Of a stretch of DNA of 64,000 nucleotides, positions 6,146 to 14,102 are shown piece by piece. The notes under the pieces were generated by a model, which searched no databases, was not told the origin of the DNA, and worked only from the letters and a program-made list of their open reading frames with translations. Origin of the DNA: Yoonia sp035117555 (GTDB taxonomy: Bacteria; Pseudomonadota; Alphaproteobacteria; Rhodobacterales; Rhodobacteraceae); NCBI RefSeq assembly GCF_035117555.1, contig NZ_JAYKPK010000001.1, positions 310,001-374,000 of the forward strand, given 5' to 3'. A program made the translations under genes and the position numbers. The stretch's first letter is position 1; the number at the start of each line of letters is the position of its first letter.

Positions 6146-7540
6146 TTATGTTCCGCAAAACGTCCGCGTAACGCGTTCGTCCTGCGACGGGGGCCGCGCG
6201 AAGGTGGCATGTGGGGCATAGGGCTGCGTCACCGCCGCCAGCAGCGCCTCGAAGGGCGCGAAATCGCCCGCGACACCGGCCTGAATCGCGGCCTCGACCT
6301 GATGATTGCGCGGGATGATCTGCGGATTGGCCTTTGCCATGATCGCTGTGGCATCCGGCGCTTTGCGGTTTTCCCAGCGCGCGGCCCAAGCGTCAAACCC
6401 CTCACGGTCAATAAACTGATCGCGCGCCTGATCACCCGACAGCGCCGTGAAGGTTGCGGTGAAATCCGCGCCATCCTGTTCCATCAGGGCCAGAAGGTCG
6501 CTGATCAGCGCGGCATCCTCGGCACCCGGATCCACGATCCCCAGCTTGGCGGCGAAGACCCTCAGCCAAGCCTCGGCATAAAGCGGGGCGAAACGGTGCA
6601 CGGCGGCGGTGAAATCCTCCACCGCCTTGTCGCGGTTGGCCATCAGCGGGATCAGCGCGGTGGCAAATTGCGCCATATTCCATGCGGCGATCTGCGGCTG
6701 GTTGGCATAGGCATAGCGGCCATGCTGGTCGATGGCGCTGAACACGGCGCCTTGGCTGAAAGCATCGATAAAGGCGCAGGGGCCGTAATCGATGGTTTCG
6801 CCCGCGATGCTGACATTATCGGTGTTCATCACGCCATGGACAAAGCCCAACCCCATCCAGCGCGCGATAAGCTGCGCAGAGTTCGCGATGACGGCGTCGA
6901 GCAGTTCGGCAGGACCATCGACCTGCGGATAATGCCGCGCCATGACATGGTTGGTCAGCGCGATCAGCGCGTCGATATCCTTGCGCGCGGCGAAGAATTG
7001 AAAGGTGCCGACGCGGATATGGCTTTGCGCCACACGGGTGATGATCGCACCGGGGAGATTGGTTTCGCGATAGACATCCTCGCCCGTCGTGACGGCGGCC
7101 AGCGCGCGGGTGGTGGGGACGCCAAGGGCATGCATCGCCTCTGACACCAGATATTCGCGCATCACCGGGCCGAGCCAGGCGCGGCCATCGCCGGAGCGGG
7201 AATAGGGGGTGGGGCCTGCGCCCTTGAGCTGGATATCACGGCGGATGCCGTCGCTGCCCACCACCTCACCCAGCAGGATCGCGCGGCCATCGCCAAGCTG
7301 GGGGTTCCAATTGCCGAATTGATGCCCGGCATAGGCCTGAGCGAGGGGCGCGGCACCTGTCGGGATGTGGTTGCCGGCAAAGACCTGCGCGGCATCGGGG
7401 GCGTTCAGGTCAATGCCGAGTGTGGCGGCGAGCGCATCATTGCGGGCGAAGATTTTCGGTGCCGCCACGGGCGTCGGCAATTGCGGCGTGAACATCTGCC
7501 GGGGCAGGGCGGCATAGCTATTGTCAAAGGCGATTTTCAT
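6146..7540 (-). CDS. selO: SelO/YdiU family protein adenylyltransferase (Cys form)
   Basis: This 464-residue pseudokinase-fold enzyme transfers AMP to protein hydroxyls in characterised family members. It shows AGHQFGNWNPQLGDGRA, the KGAGPTPYSRSGDGRA loop and HGVMNTDN. Asp241, Asn242 and Asp251 (DYGP) have the same spacing as the catalytic base and metal ligands of studied SelO proteins. The C-terminus ends FCGT, placing Cys where some homologues carry selenocysteine. The gene follows the nucleoside hydrolase with a 4-bp ATGA overlap, so both are co-translated. It is somewhat shorter than the E. coli protein but complete. Confidence 0.93.
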   Translation of the reverse strand: MKIAFDNSYAALPRQMFTPQLPTPVAAPKIFARNDALAATLGIDLNAPDAAQVFAGNHIPTGAAPLAQAYAGHQFGNWNPQLGDGRAILLGEVVGSDGIRRDIQLKGAGPTPYSRSGDGRAWLGPVMREYLVSEAMHALGVPTTRALAAVTTGEDVYRETNLPGAIITRVAQSHIRVGTFQFFAARKDIDALIALTNHVMARHYPQVDGPAELLDAVIANSAQLIARWMGLGFVHGVMNTDNVSIAGETIDYGPCAFIDAFSQGAVFSAIDQHGRYAYANQPQIAAWNMAQFATALIPLMANRDKAVEDFTAAVHRFAPLYAEAWLRVFAAKLGIVDPGAEDAALISDLLALMEQDGADFTATFTALSGDQARDQFIDREGFDAWAARWENRKAPDATAIMAKANPQIIPRNHQVEAAIQAGVAGDFAPFEALLAAVTQPYAPHATFARPPSQDERVTRTFCGT

Positions 7541-8478
7541 AGCTTGGCCAAGCGATCCGCCAGCAGGGCATAAAAGCCTGCGGCATCCAGATCACCGATG
7601 AAGAGCGCATTCTTGGGCCGGTCGGTAATGCCCCACCAATCGGCGACTGTCATGCCAAGGGTCAGGTCGGACGTGGTCTCAATCTCGACATTGATCTGCC
7701 GGCCGGTGAACAGGCTGGGGTCGATCAGATAGGCCACGGTGCAGGGATCATGCAAAGGCGCGCCTTCGGAGCCATATTTGGCCATATCGAAACGCTCGAA
7801 AAAATCGGTCCAGGCGGCGACCATATCGCCGACCTTGGTGCCCATGGCGCGGAAGGCGTCAATGCGGGCGCGGGTGGTCAGCGCCTTATGCGTGACATCG
7901 AGCGGCATCACCACCAAGGGCACGCCGGCGTCAAAGACGATCTTGGCGGCCTCTGGATCGACATAGATGTTGAATTCCGCCGCCGGGGTGATGTTTCCCA
8001 CCGCGAAATAGGCACCGCCCATCAGCACGATCTCCTGCACGCGGGGGATGATATCGGGCGCGCGTTGGAACGCGGTCGCGATATTGGTCAAGGGGCCGAT
8101 GGGGACGAGGGTGACCGTACCGCTGGGTTCATCGCGCAATGTCTGGATGATGAAATCGACGGCATGCTGATCCTGCAGGGGCATGGTCGGGTCGGCCATC
8201 TGCGGACCGTCAAGGCCGGTTTTACCATGCACATGCTCGGCGGTGACCAAAGGGCGCACCAAAGGGGCGCCACAACCGGCAAAGACCTTGATATCGGGCC
8301 GACCGGCCAGTTCACAGACGATCCGCGCGTTCTTTTCCGTCAGGGGCAGCGGCACATTGCCTGCGACGGCGGTAATGCCCAAAACCTCGATCTCCGCCGG
8401 GGAGGCCAGCGCCAGCAGAATGGCGACGGCATCGTCCTGTCCGGGATCGGTGTCGATGATGATCTTGCGTGCGGTCAT
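7537..8478 (-). CDS. Inosine-uridine-type nucleoside hydrolase
   Basis: This 313-residue enzyme hydrolyses the N-glycosidic bond of ribonucleosides to base and ribose. The calcium-binding signature DTDPGQDDA starts at Asp9. Other family segments include GITAVAGNVPL, the GPLTNIA motif, the MGGAY loop with EFNIYVDPEAA, and the late catalytic HDP (LHDPCTVAYL). There is no signal peptide, so it acts in the cytosol in purine and pyrimidine salvage. It is the first gene of a pair with selO, joined by a 4-bp overlap. The exact nucleoside preference cannot be read from the sequence. Confidence 0.93.
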   Translation of the reverse strand: MTARKIIIDTDPGQDDAVAILLALASPAEIEVLGITAVAGNVPLPLTEKNARIVCELAGRPDIKVFAGCGAPLVRPLVTAEHVHGKTGLDGPQMADPTMPLQDQHAVDFIIQTLRDEPSGTVTLVPIGPLTNIATAFQRAPDIIPRVQEIVLMGGAYFAVGNITPAAEFNIYVDPEAAKIVFDAGVPLVVMPLDVTHKALTTRARIDAFRAMGTKVGDMVAAWTDFFERFDMAKYGSEGAPLHDPCTVAYLIDPSLFTGRQINVEIETTSDLTLGMTVADWWGITDRPKNALFIGDLDAAGFYALLADRLAKL

Positions 8479-8625
8479 GGTCGGGTCCTTTCAGGGCTTG
8501 ACGGCACCTTGTCGCCTGCGCAGGCCGGGAGCAAGGGGTCCTGCTGTAACGTGATCGGCGGGCACTGGTAATCGGCACGGTTTAGGCCCAGATAGGATCG
8601 AGATCATTTGATCAAGGAGAATGAC

Positions 8626-8865
8626 ATGACCAATCTCAAAACATTGCTGTCCCCTGCGGCGGCCCTGCTGCTGGCGCTGCCGGCTTTTGCGCAATCGGCG
8701 GATATCGATATCAATGCCGACGGGATGTACAGCTTTCCCGAAGTGCAGGCCGCAGCCCCTGACGTGACCGAGGATGATTTTGCCGCACTCGACAGCAATG
8801 GCGATGGCCTGCTGGATGCGGAAGAAATCGCCGCTGGCGAAGCGGCGGGCGTGCTGCCGCGCTAA
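8626..8865 (+). CDS. Small exported EF-hand protein
   Basis: This is a 79-residue protein. The start at 8626 is supported by AAGGAG a few bases upstream; an earlier in-frame start would add six residues. A Sec signal peptide covers about residues 1-23 (LLALPAFAQ). The mature part has two EF-hand-like loops: DIDINADGMYSFPE and the canonical DSNGDGLLDAEE. It is therefore probably a periplasmic calcium-binding protein of about 55 residues. It stands alone and is followed by a hairpin terminator and an inverted pair of dispersed repeats. No partner is evident. Confidence 0.82.
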   Translation: MTNLKTLLSPAAALLLALPAFAQSADIDINADGMYSFPEVQAAAPDVTEDDFAALDSNGDGLLDAEEIAAGEAAGVLPR

Positions 8866-8873
8866 AGACCTTC

Positions 8874-8893
8874 ACATGCCCTGACGGGCATGT
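8874..8893 (+). terminator. Hairpin after the EF-hand gene
   Basis: ACATGCCC and GGGCATGT form a perfect 8-bp stem with a 4-base loop, nine bases after the stop codon, followed by TT. It is a plausible intrinsic terminator for the short EF-hand transcript. Confidence 0.6.
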
Positions 8894-8898
8894 TTGGG

Positions 8899-8978
8899 CG
8901 CGCCGCGCGGGAGTATTTGGAGAAATAAGAAGGGCTGGGCCGCGTCTTCTTTTTTCCAAAAATACTCCCGCCGGAGGC
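8899..8978. repeat. Inverted pair of dispersed repeats
   Basis: Two members of the dispersed family face each other. On the plus strand at 8899-8932 the core reads CCGCGCGGGAGTATTTGGAG and ends AATAAGAAG. At 8946-8978 the reverse complement form ends ACTCCCGCCGGAGGC. Thirteen bases separate them, so together they could form a long imperfect hairpin between the EF-hand gene and the ilvN stop codon. Confidence 0.75.
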
Positions 8979-9002
8979 TTCCGTCGCTTGAAAAGCGGCG
9001 GA

Positions 9003-9566
9003 TCAGACAGCGCCGCGGGAAAGTGCTGCGACACCGGTGCGCGCGACCTCCTGCAGGCCCAAGGGGCGCATCAGATCGGCAAAAGCGTCGATTTTTTCCG
9101 GCGTGCCGGTGATTTCAAAGACGAATGATTCCAGCGTGCTGTCCACCACATTGGCGCGGAAGATATCGGCGAGGCGCAGGGCCTCGACCCGGTGGTCACC
9201 TTTGCCGGACACCTTGAACAGACCTAGTTCGCGTTCGACGCTCGGCCCCTCGACGGTCAGGTCATTGACCTTATGCACATCGATGATTCGGCCCAGCTGC
9301 GCCTTGATCTGCACGATGATCTGCGGCGTGCCGGTGGTGACGATGGTGATCCGGCTGCGGTGGCCCTGATGGTCGACTTCGGCGACGGTCAGGCTTTCGA
9401 TATTATAGCCGCGCCCGGCGAAGAGTCCGATGACCCGCGCCAGCACGCCGGGTTCGTTTTCGACCAGCACGGCCAGCGTATGTTTCTCGATCGTGTCGGA
9501 ATAGCTGGGCCTTAGGTCATAGGCGGAATGGCTGGTAGAGCCTTTTTTGATCTTGAGCGGTGACAT
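9003..9566 (-). CDS. ilvN: Acetolactate synthase regulatory (small) subunit
   Basis: This is the 187-residue regulatory subunit of acetohydroxyacid synthase, the first shared enzyme of isoleucine, valine and leucine synthesis. An N-terminal ACT domain (about residues 30-105) includes TLAVLVENEPGVLARVIGLF and GYNIESLTV, the valine-binding region in relatives. A C-terminal small-subunit domain follows. The start at 9566 begins MSPLKIKKGSTSHSAYDLRP. It lies 31 bp after ilvB on the same strand and is co-transcribed with it under the upstream attenuator. Confidence 0.96.
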   Translation of the reverse strand: MSPLKIKKGSTSHSAYDLRPSYSDTIEKHTLAVLVENEPGVLARVIGLFAGRGYNIESLTVAEVDHQGHRSRITIVTTGTPQIIVQIKAQLGRIIDVHKVNDLTVEGPSVERELGLFKVSGKGDHRVEALRLADIFRANVVDSTLESFVFEITGTPEKIDAFADLMRPLGLQEVARTGVAALSRGAV

Positions 9567-9597
9567 GATGTCTCCCTTATTCTTGAGTTGAACCGGT

Positions 9598-11349
9598 TTA
9601 CACCAGCACCGCGCCGCCGGCTTGGATGGCATCCTTGGTGGATGCATCGCCGAGCAGCATTTCGTTATGGGGTTTCCCTGACGGGATCATCGGGAAGCAG
9701 TTTTCATGCTTTTCGACCAGACAATCGAACAGGACCGGTCCGTCATGGGTCAGCATTTCCATGATCGCGTCATCCAGCGTGTCCGGGTCGCTGCACAGGA
9801 TGCCCTTGGCGCCAAAGGCTTCGGCCAGTTTGACGAAATCGGGCAGGGATTCGGACCAGCTTGATGAATAGCGTTCGCCATGCAGCAATTCCTGCCATTG
9901 CCGCACCATGCCCAGCCGTTCGTTGTTCAGGATGAATTGCTTGACCGGCAAACGATATTGCATCGCGGTGCCCAGTTCCTGCATGTTCATCAGCCAGGAT
10001 GCCTCGCCCGCCACATTGATCACCAAAGCATCCGGATGCGCCATCTGCACGCCGATGGAGGCGGGGAAACCGTAACCCATCGTGCCGAGGCCACCGGAGG
10101 TCATCCAGCGGTTGGGGTCCTCGAATCCCAGATATTGCGCGGCCCACATCTGGTGCTGGCCAACCTCGGTGCAGATATAGCGGTCGTGTTTTTTGGTCAG
10201 CTCTTCCAGCCGTTGCAGGGCATATTGTGGTTTTATGACAGCGCCTTCCTGCTTGAACTTCAGGCAATCGACCTTGCGCCATTCCTTGATCTGGTCCCAC
10301 CATTTGGACAGGCCTTCGCTATTGGTCTTGCGCCCGCGGGCTTTCCAGACGTTCAGCAGATCTTCCAGCACATGGGCGACATCGCCCAAGATCGGGAAAT
10401 CGGCATGGACGACTTTGTTGATGGAGGAGGCGTCGATATCGATATGCGCTTTCTTGGAGCGCGGGCTGAAAGCGTCGATCCGCCCGGTGATCCTGTCGTC
10501 GAACCGCGCACCGATGTTGATCATCAGATCGCAATCATGCATCGCCATGTTGGCCTCGTACAGACCATGCATGCCGAGCATGCCCAACCAAGCCTCGCCC
10601 GAGGCCGGGTAGGCACCCAGACCCATCAGGGTGGAGGTGATCGGGAAACCTGTCGCCGCCACCAGTTCGCGCAGCAATTGCGACGCGGCAGGGCCGGAAT
10701 TGATCACGCCGCCGCCGGTATAGAAGACGGGCCGTTTGGCGGTTTCGATCGCTTTCACCAGATCGGTGATCATCGACAGATCGCCTTTGACCTGCGGATT
10801 ATAATGCGTTTCGACCTGCCGCGCCTCGGTATAGGTGCCGGTGGCAAATTGCACATCTTTCGGGATGTCGATCAGCACCGGGCCGGGGCGGCCGGAGAGC
10901 GCGATATGAAACGCCTCATGCAGGGTGGCGGAGAGTTTGTCGGTATCCTTGACCAGCCAGTTATGTTTGGTGCAGGGGCGGGTGATGCCGACGGTATCGG
11001 CCTCCTGAAACGCATCTGAGCCGATCATGAAGGTCGGGACCTGACCCGTCAAAACGATGATCGGGATGCTGTCCATCAGCGCATCGGTCAGCCCGGTCAC
11101 CGCATTGGTGGCCCCGGGGCCGGAGGTGACCAGCGCCACACCGGGTTTGCCGGTGGAGCGCGCATAGCCTTCGGCGGCATGGACAGCGCCTTGTTCGTGG
11201 CGGACCAGCACGTGTTTGATGTGGTTCTGCTGGAACAATTCGTCATAGATCGGCAGGACAGCGCCACCGGGATATCCAAAGACGACGTCCACGCCCTGAT
11301 CGATCAGGGCTTGTACGACCATTCTTGCGCCCGTCATGGTTTTGTTCAT
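9598..11349 (-). CDS. ilvB: Acetolactate synthase catalytic (large) subunit
   Basis: This 583-residue thiamine diphosphate enzyme condenses pyruvate with a second pyruvate or 2-oxobutyrate. The N-terminal ThDP pyrimidine domain has FGYPGGAVLPIYDE and RHEQGAVHAAEGYAR, with the catalytic Glu in the HEQGA segment. A central FAD-binding domain and the C-terminal pyrophosphate domain (GGLGTMGYGFPASIG, then a degenerate GDxxN region reading GEASWLMNMQELGT) follow. In that region GEASW replaces the usual GDxS form, a feature seen in family members. It is the first gene of the ilvB-ilvN operon and is preceded by a leader peptide and attenuator. Confidence 0.96.
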   Translation of the reverse strand: MNKTMTGARMVVQALIDQGVDVVFGYPGGAVLPIYDELFQQNHIKHVLVRHEQGAVHAAEGYARSTGKPGVALVTSGPGATNAVTGLTDALMDSIPIIVLTGQVPTFMIGSDAFQEADTVGITRPCTKHNWLVKDTDKLSATLHEAFHIALSGRPGPVLIDIPKDVQFATGTYTEARQVETHYNPQVKGDLSMITDLVKAIETAKRPVFYTGGGVINSGPAASQLLRELVAATGFPITSTLMGLGAYPASGEAWLGMLGMHGLYEANMAMHDCDLMINIGARFDDRITGRIDAFSPRSKKAHIDIDASSINKVVHADFPILGDVAHVLEDLLNVWKARGRKTNSEGLSKWWDQIKEWRKVDCLKFKQEGAVIKPQYALQRLEELTKKHDRYICTEVGQHQMWAAQYLGFEDPNRWMTSGGLGTMGYGFPASIGVQMAHPDALVINVAGEASWLMNMQELGTAMQYRLPVKQFILNNERLGMVRQWQELLHGERYSSSWSESLPDFVKLAEAFGAKGILCSDPDTLDDAIMEMLTHDGPVLFDCLVEKHENCFPMIPSGKPHNEMLLGDASTKDAIQAGGAVLV

Positions 11350-11386
11350 TGCTCTGGTGTCCTATCCGTTTCGTTGCATCTGGCAT

Positions 11387-11412
11387 AAAAAAACCCCCGA
11401 TTGTGTCGGGGG
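11387..11412 (-). terminator. Attenuator terminator upstream of ilvB
   Basis: On the minus strand CCCCCGA and TCGGGGG form a 7-bp stem with a 5-base loop, followed by seven T residues (the A run at 11387-11393). It lies between the leader peptide stop codon and the ilvB start, 38 bp before ilvB. The segment at 11412-11420 is complementary over nine bases to 11445-11453 inside the leader peptide gene. That gives an alternative pairing abutting the terminator arm, as expected for ribosome-mediated attenuation. Confidence 0.85.
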
Positions 11413-11437
11413 CGCATGGGGTCATTATGGCGATCCG

Positions 11438-11485
11438 TTACCGGCCCATGCGCATGTGATCCACAAGTAGTACGACGACAATCAT
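11438..11485 (-). CDS. ilvBN operon leader peptide
   Basis: A 15-codon ORF reads M-I-V-V-V-L-L-V-D-H-M-R-M-G-R. Seven consecutive codons after the start specify only Ile, Val and Leu, the products of the pathway controlled by the downstream genes. AAAGGAAA lies about six bases upstream of its ATG. Its stop codon is 26 bases before the stem of a strong intrinsic terminator. This is the classic arrangement for transcription attenuation: scarcity of charged branched-chain tRNA would stall the ribosome in the run and favour readthrough into ilvB. The peptide itself probably has no other role. Regulation is inferred from arrangement, not shown. Confidence 0.85.
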   Translation of the reverse strand: MIVVVLLVDHMRMGR

Positions 11486-11588
11486 CAGGTTTCCTTTTGC
11501 TGAGGCTGGTTCTAAAGGCAAGGCACAGGGCGGTCAACCGCCCTGCTGGAGAAAATGTCGTGAAAGACCGTTTTGTCGCAACTTTCTT

Positions 11589-12506
11589 TCAGAGCCCGGC
11601 GGTCAGCGCGATATAGGCGATGTAAGCCACCAGCATGCCCGCGCCGATGATCCGGTTCATCCGGCCCACAAAGAACACCAGCGCCAGCACCAGCAGGGTG
11701 ATCGCGATGACAACGGGCGTATCGACGGTCAGGAAGCGCGGATCGACCGGGATCGGCACGATGATCGCGGTGATCCCCAGAATCGCGAGGATGTTGAAAA
11801 TGTTGGACCCGACGATATTGCCAAGGGCGATATCGCGTTCGCCTCGGATCGCGGCCATAACGGTGGTGGCCAGTTCCGGCAGCGATGTGCCGATGGCGAC
11901 GATGGACAGGCCGATCATCGCCTCGGACACGCCGAACTGGCGCGCGACGATGGTGGCAGACTGCACCAGATAATGCGCGCCGACCATGACGGTGACCAGA
12001 CCCAGCAATGTCAGGCCGATGCCGAGCCAGAGGCTTGTTGGCGCTTCAATCGGGTCTTCGCCGTCGCGTGAGCCTTTGAAACTGAAATAAAGATAGACCA
12101 GCAAGGCCAGCACCAGCGCCAGACCTTCGAGCAGGCCCACCTCGCCACCCCAGAAGATCAGCGGCAGGGCCAGTGCGGCACCGCACATCCAGTAGATATC
12201 CTTGCCGACATCGGCCATCCGCATGGTGATCGGCCCGATCAGGGCGGCGATGCCCAGCACCAAAAGGATATTGGCGATATTGGAGCCGACGACATTGCCG
12301 ATCGCGATGCCGGGCTGCCCGCCAAGGGCGGCGTTCAGCGAGACCAGCAATTCCGGCGTCGAAGTGCCGAAACCGACGATGGTCAGACCGATGATCATCG
12401 GCGAAATGCCAAAGCGCAGCGCGATGCCGCTTGCCCCTTTCACCAACCAATCGCCACCAAGAAACAAGGCCAGAAGGCCGCCGACTAGAATTAGGTAAGT
12501 GATCAT
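11589..12506 (-). CDS. Calcium/sodium antiporter, CaCA family
   Basis: This 305-residue inner-membrane cation exchanger has about ten hydrophobic spans. The two internally repeated alpha motifs are clear: GTSTPELLVSL with NVVGSNIANIL in the first half, and GTSLPELATT with NIVGSNIFNIL in the second. These glutamates and the GSN motifs form the ion site in the K+-dependent Na+/Ca2+ exchanger branch that includes E. coli YrbG. The start at 12506 (MITYLILVGG) is chosen because the residues upstream are not membrane-like. It probably exports Ca2+ in exchange for Na+ or H+; ion specificity is inference. Confidence 0.92.
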   Translation of the reverse strand: MITYLILVGGLLALFLGGDWLVKGASGIALRFGISPMIIGLTIVGFGTSTPELLVSLNAALGGQPGIAIGNVVGSNIANILLVLGIAALIGPITMRMADVGKDIYWMCGAALALPLIFWGGEVGLLEGLALVLALLVYLYFSFKGSRDGEDPIEAPTSLWLGIGLTLLGLVTVMVGAHYLVQSATIVARQFGVSEAMIGLSIVAIGTSLPELATTVMAAIRGERDIALGNIVGSNIFNILAILGITAIIVPIPVDPRFLTVDTPVVIAITLLVLALVFFVGRMNRIIGAGMLVAYIAYIALTAGL

Positions 12507-12600
12507 AAGGCCCTCGCTGTTGGGCGACACATGGGGCGCGCAGGCGGCAGAGGCAAGAGGGGGCGGGCGAATAAACCCCGCCGCCCCATCTTCCGAGTCG

Positions 12601-12638
12601 TTGAAATCGCGCAAAGCGCGAATTCAACTACATATCCC
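12601..12638. repeat. Hairpin repeat element, copy 1
   Basis: A 38-bp element begins TTGAAATCGC and ends CAACTACATATCCC. Its first 27 bases form a 12-bp stem (TTGAAATCGCGC with GCGCGAATTCAA) carrying one mismatch and an AAA loop. A second copy lies at 44813-44851. It sits between the antiporter and yghU genes with no coding role. Confidence 0.75.
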
Positions 12639-12666
12639 GTGGGTCCGGGGCTGGCCCCCGATTTTC

Positions 12667-13506
12667 TTACTTGTCGAAATCGCTGGCGCTGTGCCGTTCC
12701 GGCAATTGCCCGGCCTCATCGCCCCAGGTGCGATTGACCATCTTGCCGCGCTGATAGGCGGGACGATCATGCACCTCGGCCACCCAGCGGTTCACGTTTT
12801 TATAAGACGCGGTGTCAAGGAATTTGGCGGCGTCATAAGCCTCGCCCTTGACCACAGCGCCATACCAGGGGGCGATGGCGATATCGGCGATGGAATAATC
12901 CTCACCCGCGATGAATCGGTGATCGGCCAATTGCCGGTCCAGCACGTCCAACTGACGCTTGGCTTCCATCGCGAAACGGTTGATCGGGTATTCGAATTTT
13001 TCCGGCGCATAGGCGTAGAAATGACCGAAACCGCCGCCCAGATAGGGGGCCGCGCCCTGCAGCCAGAACAGCCAGTTGAGCGTCTCGGTGCGGCCTTTGA
13101 TATCCTTGGGCAGGAAGGCCCCGAATTTTTCAGCCAGATAGACCAGGATCGCGCCGCTTTCGAAAACCCGCAGGCCGGTGTCCGTATCGAACAGGGCGGG
13201 GATTTTGGAATTGGGGTTCACCTCGACAAACCCGCTGCTGAATTGGTCGCCTTTGTTGATGTCGATCAGCCAGGCGTCATATTCGGCGCCCGCGTGACCG
13301 GCTGCCAGCAATTCCTCCAGCATCACGGTGACTTTGACGCCGTTGGGTGTGGCCAGCGAATAGAGCTGCAAGGCATGTTCCCCGCGGGGAAGGTTTTTGT
13401 CATGGGTCGGACCGGCGATGGGGCGGTTGATGCTGGCGAATTTGCCGCCGCTTTCAGCGTCCCAGGTCCAGACTTCGGGGGGCGTATAGGTTGGTTGATC
13501 GGTCAT
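12667..13506 (-). CDS. yghU: YghU-type glutathione S-transferase (disulfide-bond oxidoreductase)
   Basis: This 279-residue protein belongs to the nu-class GST family typified by E. coli YghU, which reduces organic hydroperoxides and disulfides with two bound glutathiones. It has the long N-terminal extension of that group (TPPEVWTWDAESGGKFASIN and RPIAGPTHDKNLPRGEH), a thioredoxin-like domain with VNPNSKIPAL and FESGAILVYLAEK, and the C-terminal helical domain with YSIADIAIAPWY. The start at 13506 matches the family. It is monocistronic and soluble. The physiological substrate is not evident. Confidence 0.93.
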   Translation of the reverse strand: MTDQPTYTPPEVWTWDAESGGKFASINRPIAGPTHDKNLPRGEHALQLYSLATPNGVKVTVMLEELLAAGHAGAEYDAWLIDINKGDQFSSGFVEVNPNSKIPALFDTDTGLRVFESGAILVYLAEKFGAFLPKDIKGRTETLNWLFWLQGAAPYLGGGFGHFYAYAPEKFEYPINRFAMEAKRQLDVLDRQLADHRFIAGEDYSIADIAIAPWYGAVVKGEAYDAAKFLDTASYKNVNRWVAEVHDRPAYQRGKMVNRTWGDEAGQLPERHSASDFDK

Positions 13507-14102
13507 GTTCTGCTCCTGCAAAGGGATGATGGCTGCGTTAAACCAGCCTTGGCGCGTGGATGGCAAGCCCCGCAAGCGGCACATGATTGTGACGTGGCAG
13601 GGCCGGTGCGCGTGAAATGCGCGACAGGCATTGATATAGGTCGGTTTTCGGCCTTGCCGCCTATTTTCGTGGTTTTCTGCGGGATCGTCCCGGCTGCGGT
13701 CACTTTTGTGCGAAAGGACCTGCTGATGATTATGCCCCAGAATGGTTAAAAATTCCTGACCCCTCCGATCTGAGGGTTGAGCATGCTGTGGACGGGCGTT
13801 CGGGCAAGTGCCGAGATCTGAAGCCGGGGCGGGGTGAATCAGACGGGCCGTGGTGTGGGCGCGCGGTCGCGTGCGGGCGCGGGCTGTGCCTGTTTGGCAG
13901 GCACAGGGTTGCGGTTCTGACGCGGCGCGGGGGTGTTAGCGCCCCAACCTTTCCACGGTGTGAACGTTTTTTGATAAAAAGTGATCCGCCACTCATTTAC
14001 CCTATTTCCCGGTGCGAAATGTCAGGCTAGCGTTTCGCGACGACAGGACGTGATGGGCAGATAACGACCCACACCATCGTCATTTTTTTGGGAGGAGAAA
14101 CT
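13507..14102. other. Long intergenic region upstream of the TRAP operon
   Basis: About 600 bp separate the divergent yghU and dctP genes. No convincing gene is present. A short frame starting GTG at 13606 and ending at 13749 encodes a mostly hydrophobic 47-residue peptide (it includes FSALPPIFVVFCGIVPAA) but has no clear ribosome binding site. A possible dctP promoter element TTGATA is at 13971-13976 in an AT-rich patch. A strong GGGAGGAG ribosome binding site precedes dctP. The region is large enough to hold promoters and regulator sites for both genes, but I cannot define them. Confidence 0.4.

Noticed and set aside
6068..7144. A 358-codon plus-strand frame
   Set aside because: It is antisense to selO, and its beginning is built from the palindrome cluster.
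8899..8978. Small RNA gene in the inverted repeat pair
   Set aside because: There is no promoter or independent terminator; the structure is explained by two repeats facing each other.
12499..13749. A 416-codon plus-strand frame
   Set aside because: Most of it is antisense to yghU. Only the short tail past 13606 lies in free sequence, and this is noted as a weak possibility in the intergenic entry.
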